From Flavobacteriaceae bacterium (GTDB taxonomy: Bacteria; Bacteroidota; Bacteroidia; Flavobacteriales; Flavobacteriaceae): a stretch of DNA of 34,894 bases. The stretch covers positions 1 through 34,894 of the forward strand of contig JAOZLL010000017.1 of the NCBI GenBank assembly GCA_029934835.1. Reading direction: 5' to 3'. The notes under the pieces were generated by a model. It was not told where the DNA came from. It saw nothing but the letters and a program-made list of their open reading frames with translations, and searched no databases. Below, one piece after another: positions 7,794 to 15,766 of this stretch. How positions within the stretch are numbered: position 1 is the stretch's first letter; each line of letters begins with the position of its first letter. A program made the position numbers and the translations under genes.

Positions 7794-7881
7794 GGAGAGG
7801 TGGCCGAGTGGTCGAAGGCGCACGCTTGGAAAGCGTGTGTATGTCAAAAGCGTACCGAGGGTTCGAATCCCTTCCTCTCCG
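7794..7881 (+). tRNA. tRNA-Ser (anticodon GGA)
   Basis: Acceptor arms GGAGAGG (7794-7800) and CCTCTCC (7874-7880) pair perfectly, with discriminator G at 7881. The anticodon stem CACGC/GCGTG holds loop TTGGAAA with anticodon GGA at 7828-7830, which reads UCC and UCU. The long variable arm typical of class II tRNA-Ser is present, and the T arm is GAGGGTTCGAATCCCTT. The 3' CCA is not encoded (CAA follows). Confidence 0.97.
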
Positions 7882-7886
7882 CAAAG

Positions 7887-7919
7887 AAATCCCACAGCGA
7901 AGCTGTAGGGATTTTTTTA
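7887..7919 (+). terminator. Rho-independent terminator after tRNA-Ser
   Basis: AAATCCCACAGC pairs with GCTGTAGGGATTT (one bulge) across the loop GAA and runs into seven T residues. It starts 5 nt after the tRNA. Confidence 0.85.
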
Positions 7920-8085
7920 TTTCCCTTTACGTCAAAAATTTATTTTTGTAAGAAAAGGGAAATAAAAAAAGACCTAAATAATCTGAAAGATTGTGGAATT
8001 TTCTTTACAGGTTATCTCCATAGGGATCAGCGACTAAAAGGAGCTAATCCCGTTGAAAATAGTAATGAATAAAAAAAGACCTAAA
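7918..8085. repeat. Structured, gene-free spacer with inverted and direct repeats
   Basis: The gap after the tRNA holds no convincing gene. TATTTCCCTTT (7918-7928) and AAAGGGAAATA (7954-7964) form an inverted repeat whose loop contains another (CAAAAA/TTTTTG). An exact 18-bp direct repeat, AATAAAAAAAGACCTAAA, occurs at 7961-7978 and 8068-8085. Between its copies, GGGAT-AGC (8023-8031) can pair with GCT-ATCCC (8043-8051). The function is unknown. It could be a decayed small mobile element or a small structured RNA. Confidence 0.5.
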
Positions 8086-8190
8086 ACAGTTTACAATCTA
8101 ATGAGTACTTTTTATGAAGTTGATAATTAAAACATATAATCGTACAAATATTTTGTAAATTCACAGTTAATTAACCACAAGTTTATCGAT

Positions 8191-8706
8191 ATGAAAAATC
8201 GAACTAAAATTAGTATTTGGTTGCTGATGCTTTTTGGAGGTAGTACAGTAGGTCTATTATCAGATTATTATTTATTTCCTAAAGTATTCTTTAATTTGTC
8301 TTGGCATCTTATTTCTTTATTAATCGGACTTATTTTATTATTTCTTGTCTTTAGAATCAGTAGAAATACGGGTAAAACCTTAGCCAAATATGGTAGAGAA
8401 GGCAAGCTTAAAAAAATGGAAACCAATGTATTGGCAACACAAGGGGTTTATGCTTTTATGCGGCATCCCATGCATTTAGGCTTGTTGTTTTTTCCGTTAT
8501 CTTTTGCCTTTTTATCAGGTTCGTTGATATTCATTTTTGTTATAGCTCCAATTGAGATGTTGTTTATCGTATTGATGCTTTTATTGGTAGAAGAACCAGA
8601 AATTATCAAAAAATTCGATACAGCCTATTTTGAATATATGAAAAAAACCCCGGCTTTTTGTTTTACAATAAAATGTTTACAAGCACTTTTGTTTTTAAAA
8701 GACTAA
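8191..8706 (+). CDS. Membrane methyltransferase-like protein, PEMT/ICMT superfamily
   Basis: A 171-residue protein with four to five hydrophobic segments. The motif GVYAFMRHPMHLGLL near residue 90, followed by VEEPEIIKKFDTAYFEYMKKTPAF, is the SAM-binding signature of the isoprenylcysteine/phospholipid methyltransferase superfamily (RHPMY-type box, then EE...Y..Y.....P). Bacterial members methylate diverse membrane substrates, so the substrate here cannot be named. It stands alone between the tRNA spacer and the minus-strand C1q-like gene. The ATG at 8191 directly precedes the first hydrophobic segment. Confidence 0.75.
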   Translation: MKNRTKISIWLLMLFGGSTVGLLSDYYLFPKVFFNLSWHLISLLIGLILLFLVFRISRNTGKTLAKYGREGKLKKMETNVLATQGVYAFMRHPMHLGLLFFPLSFAFLSGSLIFIFVIAPIEMLFIVLMLLLVEEPEIIKKFDTAYFEYMKKTPAFCFTIKCLQALLFLKD

Positions 8707-8855
8707 AAAAATGAAGCTAAAAAAACAGCTGTTTATTCTATAAGGCAAATTACTAAATTTTGATACAAAAAGAGCTCACCCTTGTATAGAAATGCAAAGA
8801 CAAGCCCAACTCTCCTTTTACTTAAATTTTAATTATATGCTATCAAATAAGTTTA

Positions 8856-9299
8856 TTAGCGAACTCTATGAATTGTCAAATAGGTTTTACCAGACCAACC
8901 ATCTATTGTCATTGCGGTACCACCATCATTATACTGTATTTTAGCCGTGTCTCTGGCACTTAATGATAAAAGCTTAGATATTGAACGACTTATAAAACTT
9001 GAACTACCAATATGATTATATGAATTTTCGGCAAGCATAGATCCATTGACAATTATTGCTATTCCATATTGATTTGTAGCACTTGACCCTTGAGCAATAT
9101 ATTGTGCTTCCACCAAATAGTATCCTGTTTGAGCCACAGTCATACTATAATTGGTGGTAGAATCAAATTCGTTATTGGTGTCAAATCTGGGGTTAGACGA
9201 TGTAATAGTATTGGCTGTAATCAAATAATTCGCTAAGCCATATTCGGTAAAAGTTATCCTGTATTGACTACAAAAAACATTTTTTACTTTTCTATACAT
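8856..9299 (-). CDS. C1q/TNF-like jelly-roll protein without signal peptide
   Basis: A 147-residue protein that begins 4 nt after the stop of the large solenoid gene. From about residue 45 it reads as a jelly roll: FDSTTNYSMTVAQTGYYLVEAQYIA, NQYGIAIIVNGSMLAENSYN, SISKLLSLSARDTAKIQYNDG, ending GKTYLTIHRVR. This resembles C1q-like trimeric head domains that cap secreted fibres in Bacteroidota. No signal peptide is visible in residues 1-25 (MYRKVKNVFCSQYRITF). An in-frame stop lies 5 codons upstream of the ATG, so the frame cannot be extended. It may be a separate coupled gene, or the former C-terminal domain of the upstream protein cut off by a frameshift. The fold call is moderate. Confidence 0.6.
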   Translation of the reverse strand: MYRKVKNVFCSQYRITFTEYGLANYLITANTITSSNPRFDTNNEFDSTTNYSMTVAQTGYYLVEAQYIAQGSSATNQYGIAIIVNGSMLAENSYNHIGSSSFISRSISKLLSLSARDTAKIQYNDGGTAMTIDGWSGKTYLTIHRVR

Positions 9300-9303
9300 A
9301 ATT

Positions 9304-12189
9304 TTATTGGCTTACTTTATCAAGTGTGTATTCTATGGTTATGCCGTGAATTGCAACAGCATCATTAGTATCTCTACCACTACTATAAACCCTAATAAAA
9401 TATGCATATTCATTATCAACAATCGGATCATCTATAGTTGTATCTTCAATATGAGTATAGGAGGTTATATCCTCTGAAGATACATAAGCTAAAATTGTTG
9501 CATTCCCATCAACATAGAATTCTCTTCTTTTAAGACTAACACTGACATGATTACTGTCAACAAGATTACCTGCAACATGGGCTGTAAGTTTTTGAATAAT
9601 AGCTCCATCTGGTATATTAACAATAGCGGCTAGATAACACCAAGCCACAACAGTATTATCGGTACATTTTACTGACCCTTTAGATTCATCATAATCGAGA
9701 AGCATATCATTATTTTCTACCAAATTTAAATTGTAACCAGGTATTTGGTATTTATAGGTCTTTGGGATTTCATAATTATAATCCATGGTAGTGGAAACTT
9801 CCCCTTTGAAATATCCAGCATAGCTACCAATTTTTTCAGCTTCACCATATACAGCGTAGTGAGTGCCACCAGAAGTGGATGCTATTTTATTGTATGTGCC
9901 ATATTTATTTCCAGTACCTGCACCCGATATGATATTATAGGTGCCATAATGAATACCGTTTCCATCACCTAAGAATTTATGATAAGAGCCATAATGCACA
10001 CCAGTACCACTACCTGACAAATTAGAATAGTATCCGTAGTGAGTATCATCGCCCGTATTGGTTATTTCTACATCAAATCCTTTTTGAGATCCAGAACCAG
10101 TACCACTTAATGTAACATAACTTCCGATATGGTTACCGCTGCCGTTTCCGTTAAGCTCATTATAAGCTCCGACATGATAACCAACGCCATCACCTGATAA
10201 TTTATGAACAGATCCGTAATGATTACCGGCACCACCACCTGACAAATTAGAATAAAGTCCGTAGTGATTATCATCGCCCGTATTGGTTATCTCTACATCA
10301 AATCCTTTTTGAGATCCAGAACCAGTACCACTTAATGTAACATAACTTCCGGTATGGTCACCGCTGCCGTTTCCGCTAAGCGCATAATAAGCACCGTAAT
10401 GCAACCCAGTACCACTGTTATAAATACTGTCGTAAACACCGTACTGATTGCCGTTTCCATTACCAAAAAGACGGTTGTATGCAGCATAATGTGCACCATC
10501 ACCATTTCCATAAATAGCTGAATATAAGCTATATTGCAGGTTATCATTTCCGTTATAAATTTCATTTCTTATGCCGTATTGTTTACCTTCACCATCACCT
10601 GTGAGGTTGTTATATACACCGAAATGATCTCCGTTGTTGGGACCTGACAGGTTATTTATAACGCCATAATGCAATCCTGTTCCGGTATTATCTATTGTAT
10701 TTAAAATCCCTTTTTGTTCACCGCTACTCATGCCTGATAAGGTGTTATCTACACCTGTTTGACCTCCACTACCGTCATTGTCAAGCTGTGTATATAAGCC
10801 GGCAATTCCCATTGAAGAGTTCTCTACCAGATATACATTAATTCCTCTGTTGGTAATTGTATCTTTTATGTCCAAAGGATATTCAGCCGTAGTTTTACCA
10901 ATAGCCACATTGCCTTGTGTATACATATCATCAGTAATAGCTGTAGGAGGTTCGGTAGTACTTTCTTTGTAAAAATCGGCATCCGATAATCCTAAACTGC
11001 TAGGATTAACAAAACTAAGTTGCCCACTCCCATCCGTTTGTATAATTTGTGTATTTGTTCCTCTTGCTATCGGAAATTTATAACCGGTACCGGCAGGGTC
11101 ACCTATTTGAAACTCACTGTTGGTACGGAGTATATTGGTGTCAAAATCCCCGTAAATAAGAGCAGTAGTAGCATCATTACTAGAGTTTTCGATATAGAGT
11201 TTATTACCAGTTGTTTCAGTTGCTCCAGCCTGATAACCTAAAAAGATACCTCCATTACTGGTAGTACTGGAACCAGCACTACCTCCAATAGCGACATTGT
11301 TATTACCAGTTGAATCATATAAGGCATTATAACCTATTGCCGTATTATTATCTCCTGTTTGATTATCATGTAAACTTTGTCTTCCTATAGAAGTGTTTAA
11401 ACGTCCTTCTGTATTTTTATCCATAGCAGAGCCTCCTATGGCAACATTACTATCACCTGTCGTATTGGCTACAAGGGAACCCTCACCTAACCCAACATTA
11501 TGGTATCCTTCAGAATTTTGTTTTAATGCATCTTGACCTAGGGCAACATTATAATACCCAAGTGTATTATTTTCTAAAGAATAAGTACCTATTGCTGTAT
11601 TCCCATAACCCGATGTATTGTCATACATACTATGAAACCCTAGTGCTTGATTATCATGCCCCGATATGTTAAATCGTAGTGTTTCATAGCCTAAAGCTGT
11701 GTTATTGTTTCCTGTGGTTGTATTTCCGTATAAAGCCCTATAACCCATAGCAATATTATATCTTCCACTGGTATTAGTTTTCATACTTTGATATCCTACA
11801 CCCGTATTTCCATTTGCCCCATCATCATTGAGACCAGATTCAACACCTAAAAAAACAGATTTGCCATCAGCATCAGATTTTCCGTCCGTTAAATCGTCAA
11901 TTTTCTCAACACTTGAGCTAGCATCTGCTATATGGATCCACGAACTTCCATCATGAAAATAGAATCCAGGCGTATTATCTGTCTGATAAATCATCAAGCC
12001 AGAGACCGGTTCGTTTATGGCATTACGCTGTGTTTGTGTCATACGCGGAATAAGCATCCCTTTTTCGGTACTTTTGACCTCTAACATTGCCGAGTTGTCA
12101 GGTGTAGTTGTTCCGATACCTACTTGGGCAAAACTATTGTTAAAAAAAAGGATAAATAAAAAACTGACTAAAAGGAGATTTTTTTTCAT
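9304..12189 (-). CDS. Secreted double-solenoid, fibre-like surface protein
   Basis: A 961-residue protein. Residues 1-21 are a signal peptide, followed by [20 protein letters not shown] and [15 protein letters not shown], the N-terminal module common to Bacteroidota tail-fibre/adhesin-like proteins. Residues about 130-300 carry roughly ten 17-residue repeats of the type [17 protein letters not shown], similar to YadA/Hep_Hag head repeats. Residues 460-789 are exactly 22 consecutive 15-residue units of the type GxHYGxYNxLSGxGx, with no insertions or deletions. The C-terminal 160 residues look like a beta-sandwich ([34 protein letters not shown]). It is probably exported as a trimeric beta-solenoid. 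No PorSS C-terminal sorting domain is obvious. The ligand is unknown. Confidence 0.8.
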   Translation of the reverse strand: MKKNLLLVSFLFILFFNNSFAQVGIGTTTPDNSAMLEVKSTEKGMLIPRMTQTQRNAINEPVSGLMIYQTDNTPGFYFHDGSSWIHIADASSSVEKIDDLTDGKSDADGKSVFLGVESGLNDDGANGNTGVGYQSMKTNTSGRYNIAMGYRALYGNTTTGNNNTALGYETLRFNISGHDNQALGFHSMYDNTSGYGNTAIGTYSLENNTLGYYNVALGQDALKQNSEGYHNVGLGEGSLVANTTGDSNVAIGGSAMDKNTEGRLNTSIGRQSLHDNQTGDNNTAIGYNALYDSTGNNNVAIGGSAGSSTTSNGGIFLGYQAGATETTGNKLYIENSSNDATTALIYGDFDTNILRTNSEFQIGDPAGTGYKFPIARGTNTQIIQTDGSGQLSFVNPSSLGLSDADFYKESTTEPPTAITDDMYTQGNVAIGKTTAEYPLDIKDTITNRGINVYLVENSSMGIAGLYTQLDNDGSGGQTGVDNTLSGMSSGEQKGILNTIDNTGTGLHYGVINNLSGPNNGDHFGVYNNLTGDGEGKQYGIRNEIYNGNDNLQYSLYSAIYGNGDGAHYAAYNRLFGNGNGNQYGVYDSIYNSGTGLHYGAYYALSGNGSGDHTGSYVTLSGTGSGSQKGFDVEITNTGDDNHYGLYSNLSGGGAGNHYGSVHKLSGDGVGYHVGAYNELNGNGSGNHIGSYVTLSGTGSGSQKGFDVEITNTGDDTHYGYYSNLSGSGTGVHYGSYHKFLGDGNGIHYGTYNIISGAGTGNKYGTYNKIASTSGGTHYAVYGEAEKIGSYAGYFKGEVSTTMDYNYEIPKTYKYQIPGYNLNLVENNDMLLDYDESKGSVKCTDNTVVAWCYLAAIVNIPDGAIIQKLTAHVAGNLVDSNHVSVSLKRREFYVDGNATILAYVSSEDITSYTHIEDTTIDDPIVDNEYAYFIRVYSSGRDTNDAVAIHGITIEYTLDKVSQ
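9823..10812 (-). repeat. 22 x 45-bp coding repeat (15-residue solenoid units)
   Basis: 990 bp equals 22 units of 45 bp in one frame without indels. Typical units are [15 protein letters not shown] and [15 protein letters not shown]. Units 11-15 and 16-20 are near-identical (10013-10150 versus 10238-10375, shift 225 bp). Units 3, 6, 9 and 12 replace the LSG step with I-x-N, which suggests an additional period of three units. Confidence 0.9.
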
Positions 12190-12260
12190 TATGCTAAAAA
12201 TTTAATTGTAAATAAATTTATTTGTAAATTTACGACAGGTTTTTGTTTAAATCAACTCCG

Positions 12261-12282
12261 AAAAGGTACTCAAAAGGTACTC
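12261..12282. promoter_or_regulatory. Tandem 11-bp repeat in the divergent spacer, possible operator
   Basis: AAAAGGTACTC occurs twice head to tail (12261-12271, 12272-12282), about one DNA helical turn apart, between the solenoid gene and the TPR-HTH gene. On the minus strand each copy gives TACCTTTT, one base off the TAnnTTTG box, so it may also overlap the solenoid gene's promoter. The rest of the 170-bp spacer is A/T-rich with TTGTAAAT repeated near 12208-12232. Confidence 0.45.
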
Positions 12283-12359
12283 ATTTTGGTGTTTTTTATA
12301 AGAAACGCTTATTGATACCTCTCCTTTTATCAAACTTGTTTGTTTAAAATTATAAAGCG

Positions 12360-14252
12360 ATGCTACATAGAGTTACCTTACTTCTACTGTTATTATCTAT
12401 CGTTAGTTTTGGACAAAAAACAGATAGCACCAAACAAAAGGAAATTGAGCAACTGGAAAAAGATCTAATAAGTATATCTGATGTATCTAATGAGGAAAAT
12501 GGGACTATTCTATTAAAACTAAGTGAGCTTTATTGGAGAGTTGAACCGCAAAAAGGGATAGATTATGGAAAAAAAGCTATTTCATTTTATGAAAAGTACA
12601 ATCATAAAAAACTGCCTGATGCATTAGTAAATACAGCTATTGCTTTTCATTATCAAGGAGAAATAGATTCAACCATTTACTACACAAGGAAGATCCTTGC
12701 CTTAAAAAACCAAAATCTTTCCATACATCATTTAGGCGTAACCCATAATCTTTTATGCGTTTCTTATAAAAAAAAAGGAGCCTATAATCTTGCTCTCAAG
12801 AATGGTGAAAAAGCTCTAGACTATTTTAGAGAAATAAATGACAGTATACGTATTCCCGGAACACTTGATAACATTGCTGGCATCTATAATAAAATGGGTA
12901 ACTACGAAAAATCATTACAATACTCTTTACAGAGCTTACGTATTTTTGAAAAAAATAATGATTCATTTAGTACTGCCATCACTCATTTTAATATTTCCAA
13001 TTTATATTCAAATATTAAAAAATATGACAAAAGCAAAGAATATCTCTCTAAAGCTTTAAAAATCATCAAACAATATGACAATGACTATTTTTTAGCTGAT
13101 ATTTACAATAATTTTGGGTCTTTATATACTGATATTAAAAAACCAGATTCTGCTTATTATTTCTATAAAAAAGCTTTAAAATTTTACAAAAAAGCAAAAG
13201 TAAAAAACGGTATTGCTGTAGCGACACAAAATATCGGCATTAACCATATTAACAAAAAAGAGTACTCCAAAGGTATTCCATATTTAACAGATGCTTATAC
13301 TATTTTTACTGAATTGCATTCAAATGAAGACTTATTAGATATCTCAACCGATTTAGGAAAAGCCTATTTGGAAACAGGGCAAACTGACTTAGCTAAAAAA
13401 TACTTAAATCAGGCGTTACAGCTTAGTAGAAGTAACAAAAATGTTAGGCTACGTCTTAAAACACTAGAACAATTTCAAGATTTTGCAATAAGCAACGAAC
13501 AATTTGAGAAAGCTTATGGCTATCAAAAAGATTTTTTTAAACTTCGAGATAGTGTCAACAGTATTGAAACACAAAAACAAATTGCGGACTTAGACAAAAA
13601 ATACCAAACAGAAAAAAAGGAAAAAGAGATTGAAAAACTAAAGAATCAAGAAAAAATTCAAAAAACAAAAAATAACAGTTTGATGACATCAATCGGAAGT
13701 TTGATTGGGTTTATGCTTCTTGCCTCCTATTTTATCTATCAAAAAAGAAAAAAAGAGAAAGCTATATCAAAATTAAAATTAACTCAAACACACCTCAAAC
13801 AACAACAATTAGAACAAGAATTAGAATATAAAAACAAGCAATTAACCACATACGCCATAAACATTATGCAACGGAATAAATTGCTACAAAATTATTTAAA
13901 TATTCTTGATGAAATAAAACCTGACAATACTTCTCAAACACCCGCACAGTATAAAAGTTTAAAAAGAGAAATCAACAAAACCATCCAATCAAAAAAAGAT
14001 TGGGAAAGTTTTAAAACCTATTTTGAAGAAACTAACAAACGTTTTGTTGACAAACTCACACAATATAGCCCCAATTTAACTAATAATGATTTTAGGTTGG
14101 CTGCTTTGATAAAATTAGGAATGACCAATAAAGAAATAGCTTCAATTTTTAATATCTCGTCCCAAAGTGTTAAAAATGGACTTTACAGGCTTAAGAAGAA
14201 GATGCAAATTGTTGATTCTGAAAATTTACGTTCATTTTTAAAGAAACTGTAG
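12360..14252 (+). CDS. Membrane-anchored TPR regulator with C-terminal LuxR-like HTH
   Basis: A 630-residue protein. Residues 1-19 look like a signal peptide or anchor (HRVTLLLLLLSIVSFG). Residues about 40-400 hold tandem tetratricopeptide repeats (such as AIAFHYQGEIDSTIYYTRKIL, NIAGIYNKMGNYEKSLQYSL and DLGKAYLETGQTDLAKKYL). A lysine-rich coiled coil follows, then one membrane helix at about 439-461, a second coiled coil, and an HTH at about 578-614 (LGMTNKEIASIFNISSQSVKNGLYRLKKKM). The layout implies a periplasmic TPR sensor and a cytoplasmic DNA-binding domain, a design typical of Bacteroidota. No kinase or receiver domain is present. Divergence from the solenoid gene suggests, without proof, that it controls that gene. 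Confidence 0.85.
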   Translation: MLHRVTLLLLLLSIVSFGQKTDSTKQKEIEQLEKDLISISDVSNEENGTILLKLSELYWRVEPQKGIDYGKKAISFYEKYNHKKLPDALVNTAIAFHYQGEIDSTIYYTRKILALKNQNLSIHHLGVTHNLLCVSYKKKGAYNLALKNGEKALDYFREINDSIRIPGTLDNIAGIYNKMGNYEKSLQYSLQSLRIFEKNNDSFSTAITHFNISNLYSNIKKYDKSKEYLSKALKIIKQYDNDYFLADIYNNFGSLYTDIKKPDSAYYFYKKALKFYKKAKVKNGIAVATQNIGINHINKKEYSKGIPYLTDAYTIFTELHSNEDLLDISTDLGKAYLETGQTDLAKKYLNQALQLSRSNKNVRLRLKTLEQFQDFAISNEQFEKAYGYQKDFFKLRDSVNSIETQKQIADLDKKYQTEKKEKEIEKLKNQEKIQKTKNNSLMTSIGSLIGFMLLASYFIYQKRKKEKAISKLKLTQTHLKQQQLEQELEYKNKQLTTYAINIMQRNKLLQNYLNILDEIKPDNTSQTPAQYKSLKREINKTIQSKKDWESFKTYFEETNKRFVDKLTQYSPNLTNNDFRLAALIKLGMTNKEIASIFNISSQSVKNGLYRLKKKMQIVDSENLRSFLKKL

Positions 14253-14354
14253 GCTTTATAAAATGAATTTTGATCAAACAGGTAGAATAAATTCTCTGAT
14301 AACTGTGTTAAACAAGAACAGAACATTTTATTAAAAAATCTTTATATTCTTAGA

Positions 14355-14388
14355 TTGAGTTTATGTCCAAAATATAAACGTAACTTTG
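14355..14388 (+). promoter_or_regulatory. Candidate promoter for the small protein-glycosyltransferase-sigma unit
   Basis: TTG at 14355-14357 and TAACTTTG at 14381-14388 fit the Bacteroidota pattern with a 23-nt spacer, 18 nt before the ATG at 14407. The upstream spacer (14253-14354) shows no terminator or other feature. Confidence 0.6.
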
Positions 14389-14406
14389 CACAAAATTTAG
14401 TAACAG

Positions 14407-14655
14407 ATGTTAAAACTCACATTAATTTCAGCCATTTTATTAGGTATTGGTTTTGCTGGTATTGCCATTAAAATATGGGCAAAAAAAGATGGTGAATTTG
14501 ATGGAACGTGTTCGAGTAGAAATGCTATTGGAAAAGGCTGTGCTTGTGGCGGTAGTGGGACTTGTGAGAATGACTCAACTCATACACATAATCATGATCG
14601 TCAAGGAGAGTATTTTGATGGACCTCCAATAATAGCTGTTAAAAAAGTAAGTTAA
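14407..14655 (+). CDS. Small Cys/His-rich membrane-anchored protein
   Basis: An 82-residue protein with one N-terminal hydrophobic segment (residues 2-23, LTLISAILLGIGFAGIAIKIW), then a segment with five cysteines (C at GTCSS, GKGCACGG, GTCEND) and a histidine run (THTHNHD). I recognise it as a conserved flavobacterial membrane-or-secreted protein of unknown function, often found beside a glycosyltransferase. The Cys/His pattern could bind metal or an Fe-S cluster, but that is only a guess from composition. Its stop lies 3 nt before the glycosyltransferase start, so the genes are probably coupled. Confidence 0.75.
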   Translation: MLKLTLISAILLGIGFAGIAIKIWAKKDGEFDGTCSSRNAIGKGCACGGSGTCENDSTHTHNHDRQGEYFDGPPIIAVKKVS

Positions 14656-14658
14656 ACT

Positions 14659-15759
14659 TTGTTGTCATTTCTTGTTTGTCTTTTTATTCTTGTGATAGTT
14701 GTTCAAATCAGCTATTACGGACTGCTGTTCTCTCAATTTTCTTTTGCTAAAGAGGAAACCAAATCAAATGAGAAACCATTTGTTTCCATACTAATTGCTT
14801 GCAGAAATGAAGCGAAGAATCTCCAAAAGAACTTGCCGATTATTCTTGATTCAGACTATCCAAATTTTGAAATCATTTTAGTTGATGATGCTTCATCAGA
14901 TGATACTTTTAGTTGTATGCAAGATTTCCAAAAGGAAAATAAAAATCTTAAAATTATACAAATACCTAAGACAGCTACCTATAACGGGAATAAGAAAAAT
15001 GCTATTACTCAAGCCATAGCACAAGCAGAACACGAACATTTACTTTTCACCGATGCAGATTGTATTCCTCAATCTAACTCATGGATTAGTGAAATGGCAG
15101 CTCATTTTACAACTAATAAACAATTAGTTTTAGGGTATGGTGCTTATAAAAAAAACAGGGGATGGCTTAATAAGTTAATCCGATTTGAAACCTTATTCAC
15201 TGCTTGGCAATATTTTTCATATGCTAAAGTAGGAAAACCATATATGGGAGTTGGTAGAAATATTGCCTATACAAAATCATTGTTTGAAAAAGAAAAAGGG
15301 TTTGAAAGCCATCAAACTATTAGATCAGGCGATGATGATTTGTTTGTAAATCAAGTAGGTACAAAAGACAATACAGCTTTTTGTTGGCAATCGGAGTCAT
15401 TTACTGTTTCAGAACCAAAGACTAGTTTATCAGCTTGGTTAAAACAAAAAAGAAGGCATATTACTACTGCCAATTCTTACAAAAGCATTCATCAATTATT
15501 ATTAGGAGTCTTTTATATATCTCAATTATTATTTATGGGATTAGCATTTGTCCTATTAATCTTAAATTACGAAGTTAAGACTGTACTTATCCTAATAGTC
15601 CTACGTTATATAATCTATTTTATTAGTTTTATTCCTGCTTCTAAGAAATTAAAGGAAAATGATTTAGTTTTATGGGCTCCTTTTTTGGAATTATTTTTGA
15701 TTGTATTACAAATGCGTATATTTATCACTAATTTATGGGAAAAACCCAAAGAATGGTAA
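14659..15759 (+). CDS. Membrane-bound family 2 glycosyltransferase
   Basis: A protein of about 366 residues with a GT-A fold. It has an N-terminal membrane helix (residues 2-28), VSILIACRNEAKNL, FEIILVDDASSDDT, LLFTDADCIP (the DxD-type metal site), SGDDDLFVNQV and LKQKRRH, then two or three C-terminal membrane helices. Such enzymes transfer a sugar to a lipid or polysaccharide acceptor at the cytoplasmic face. No ATG is available near the start. TTG at 14659 or 14662, or GTG at 14692, must be used, and TTG at 14659 is 3 nt after the previous stop. The ECF sigma gene follows after 7 nt. Substrate unknown. The nearby OlsF-type gene makes a lipid acceptor conceivable. Confidence 0.85.
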   Translation: MLSFLVCLFILVIVVQISYYGLLFSQFSFAKEETKSNEKPFVSILIACRNEAKNLQKNLPIILDSDYPNFEIILVDDASSDDTFSCMQDFQKENKNLKIIQIPKTATYNGNKKNAITQAIAQAEHEHLLFTDADCIPQSNSWISEMAAHFTTNKQLVLGYGAYKKNRGWLNKLIRFETLFTAWQYFSYAKVGKPYMGVGRNIAYTKSLFEKEKGFESHQTIRSGDDDLFVNQVGTKDNTAFCWQSESFTVSEPKTSLSAWLKQKRRHITTANSYKSIHQLLLGVFYISQLLFMGLAFVLLILNYEVKTVLILIVLRYIIYFISFIPASKKLKENDLVLWAPFLELFLIVLQMRIFITNLWEKPKEW

Positions 15760-15766
15760 TACTATT

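Noticed and set aside
7791-8072. 93-codon open frame starting MGEVAEWSKAHAWKACVCQK
   Set aside because: It is the translation of the tRNA-Ser gene and its terminator, a common false gene.
10332-10565. Shadow frames within the solenoid gene and other large genes on the opposite strand or frame
   Set aside because: They lie fully within strong family genes, have repeat-derived or biased composition and no start signals.
15701-15766. Longer start for the ECF sigma factor inside the glycosyltransferase gene
   Set aside because: It would add 22 residues unlike the family. The ATG at 15767 gives a standard N-terminus.
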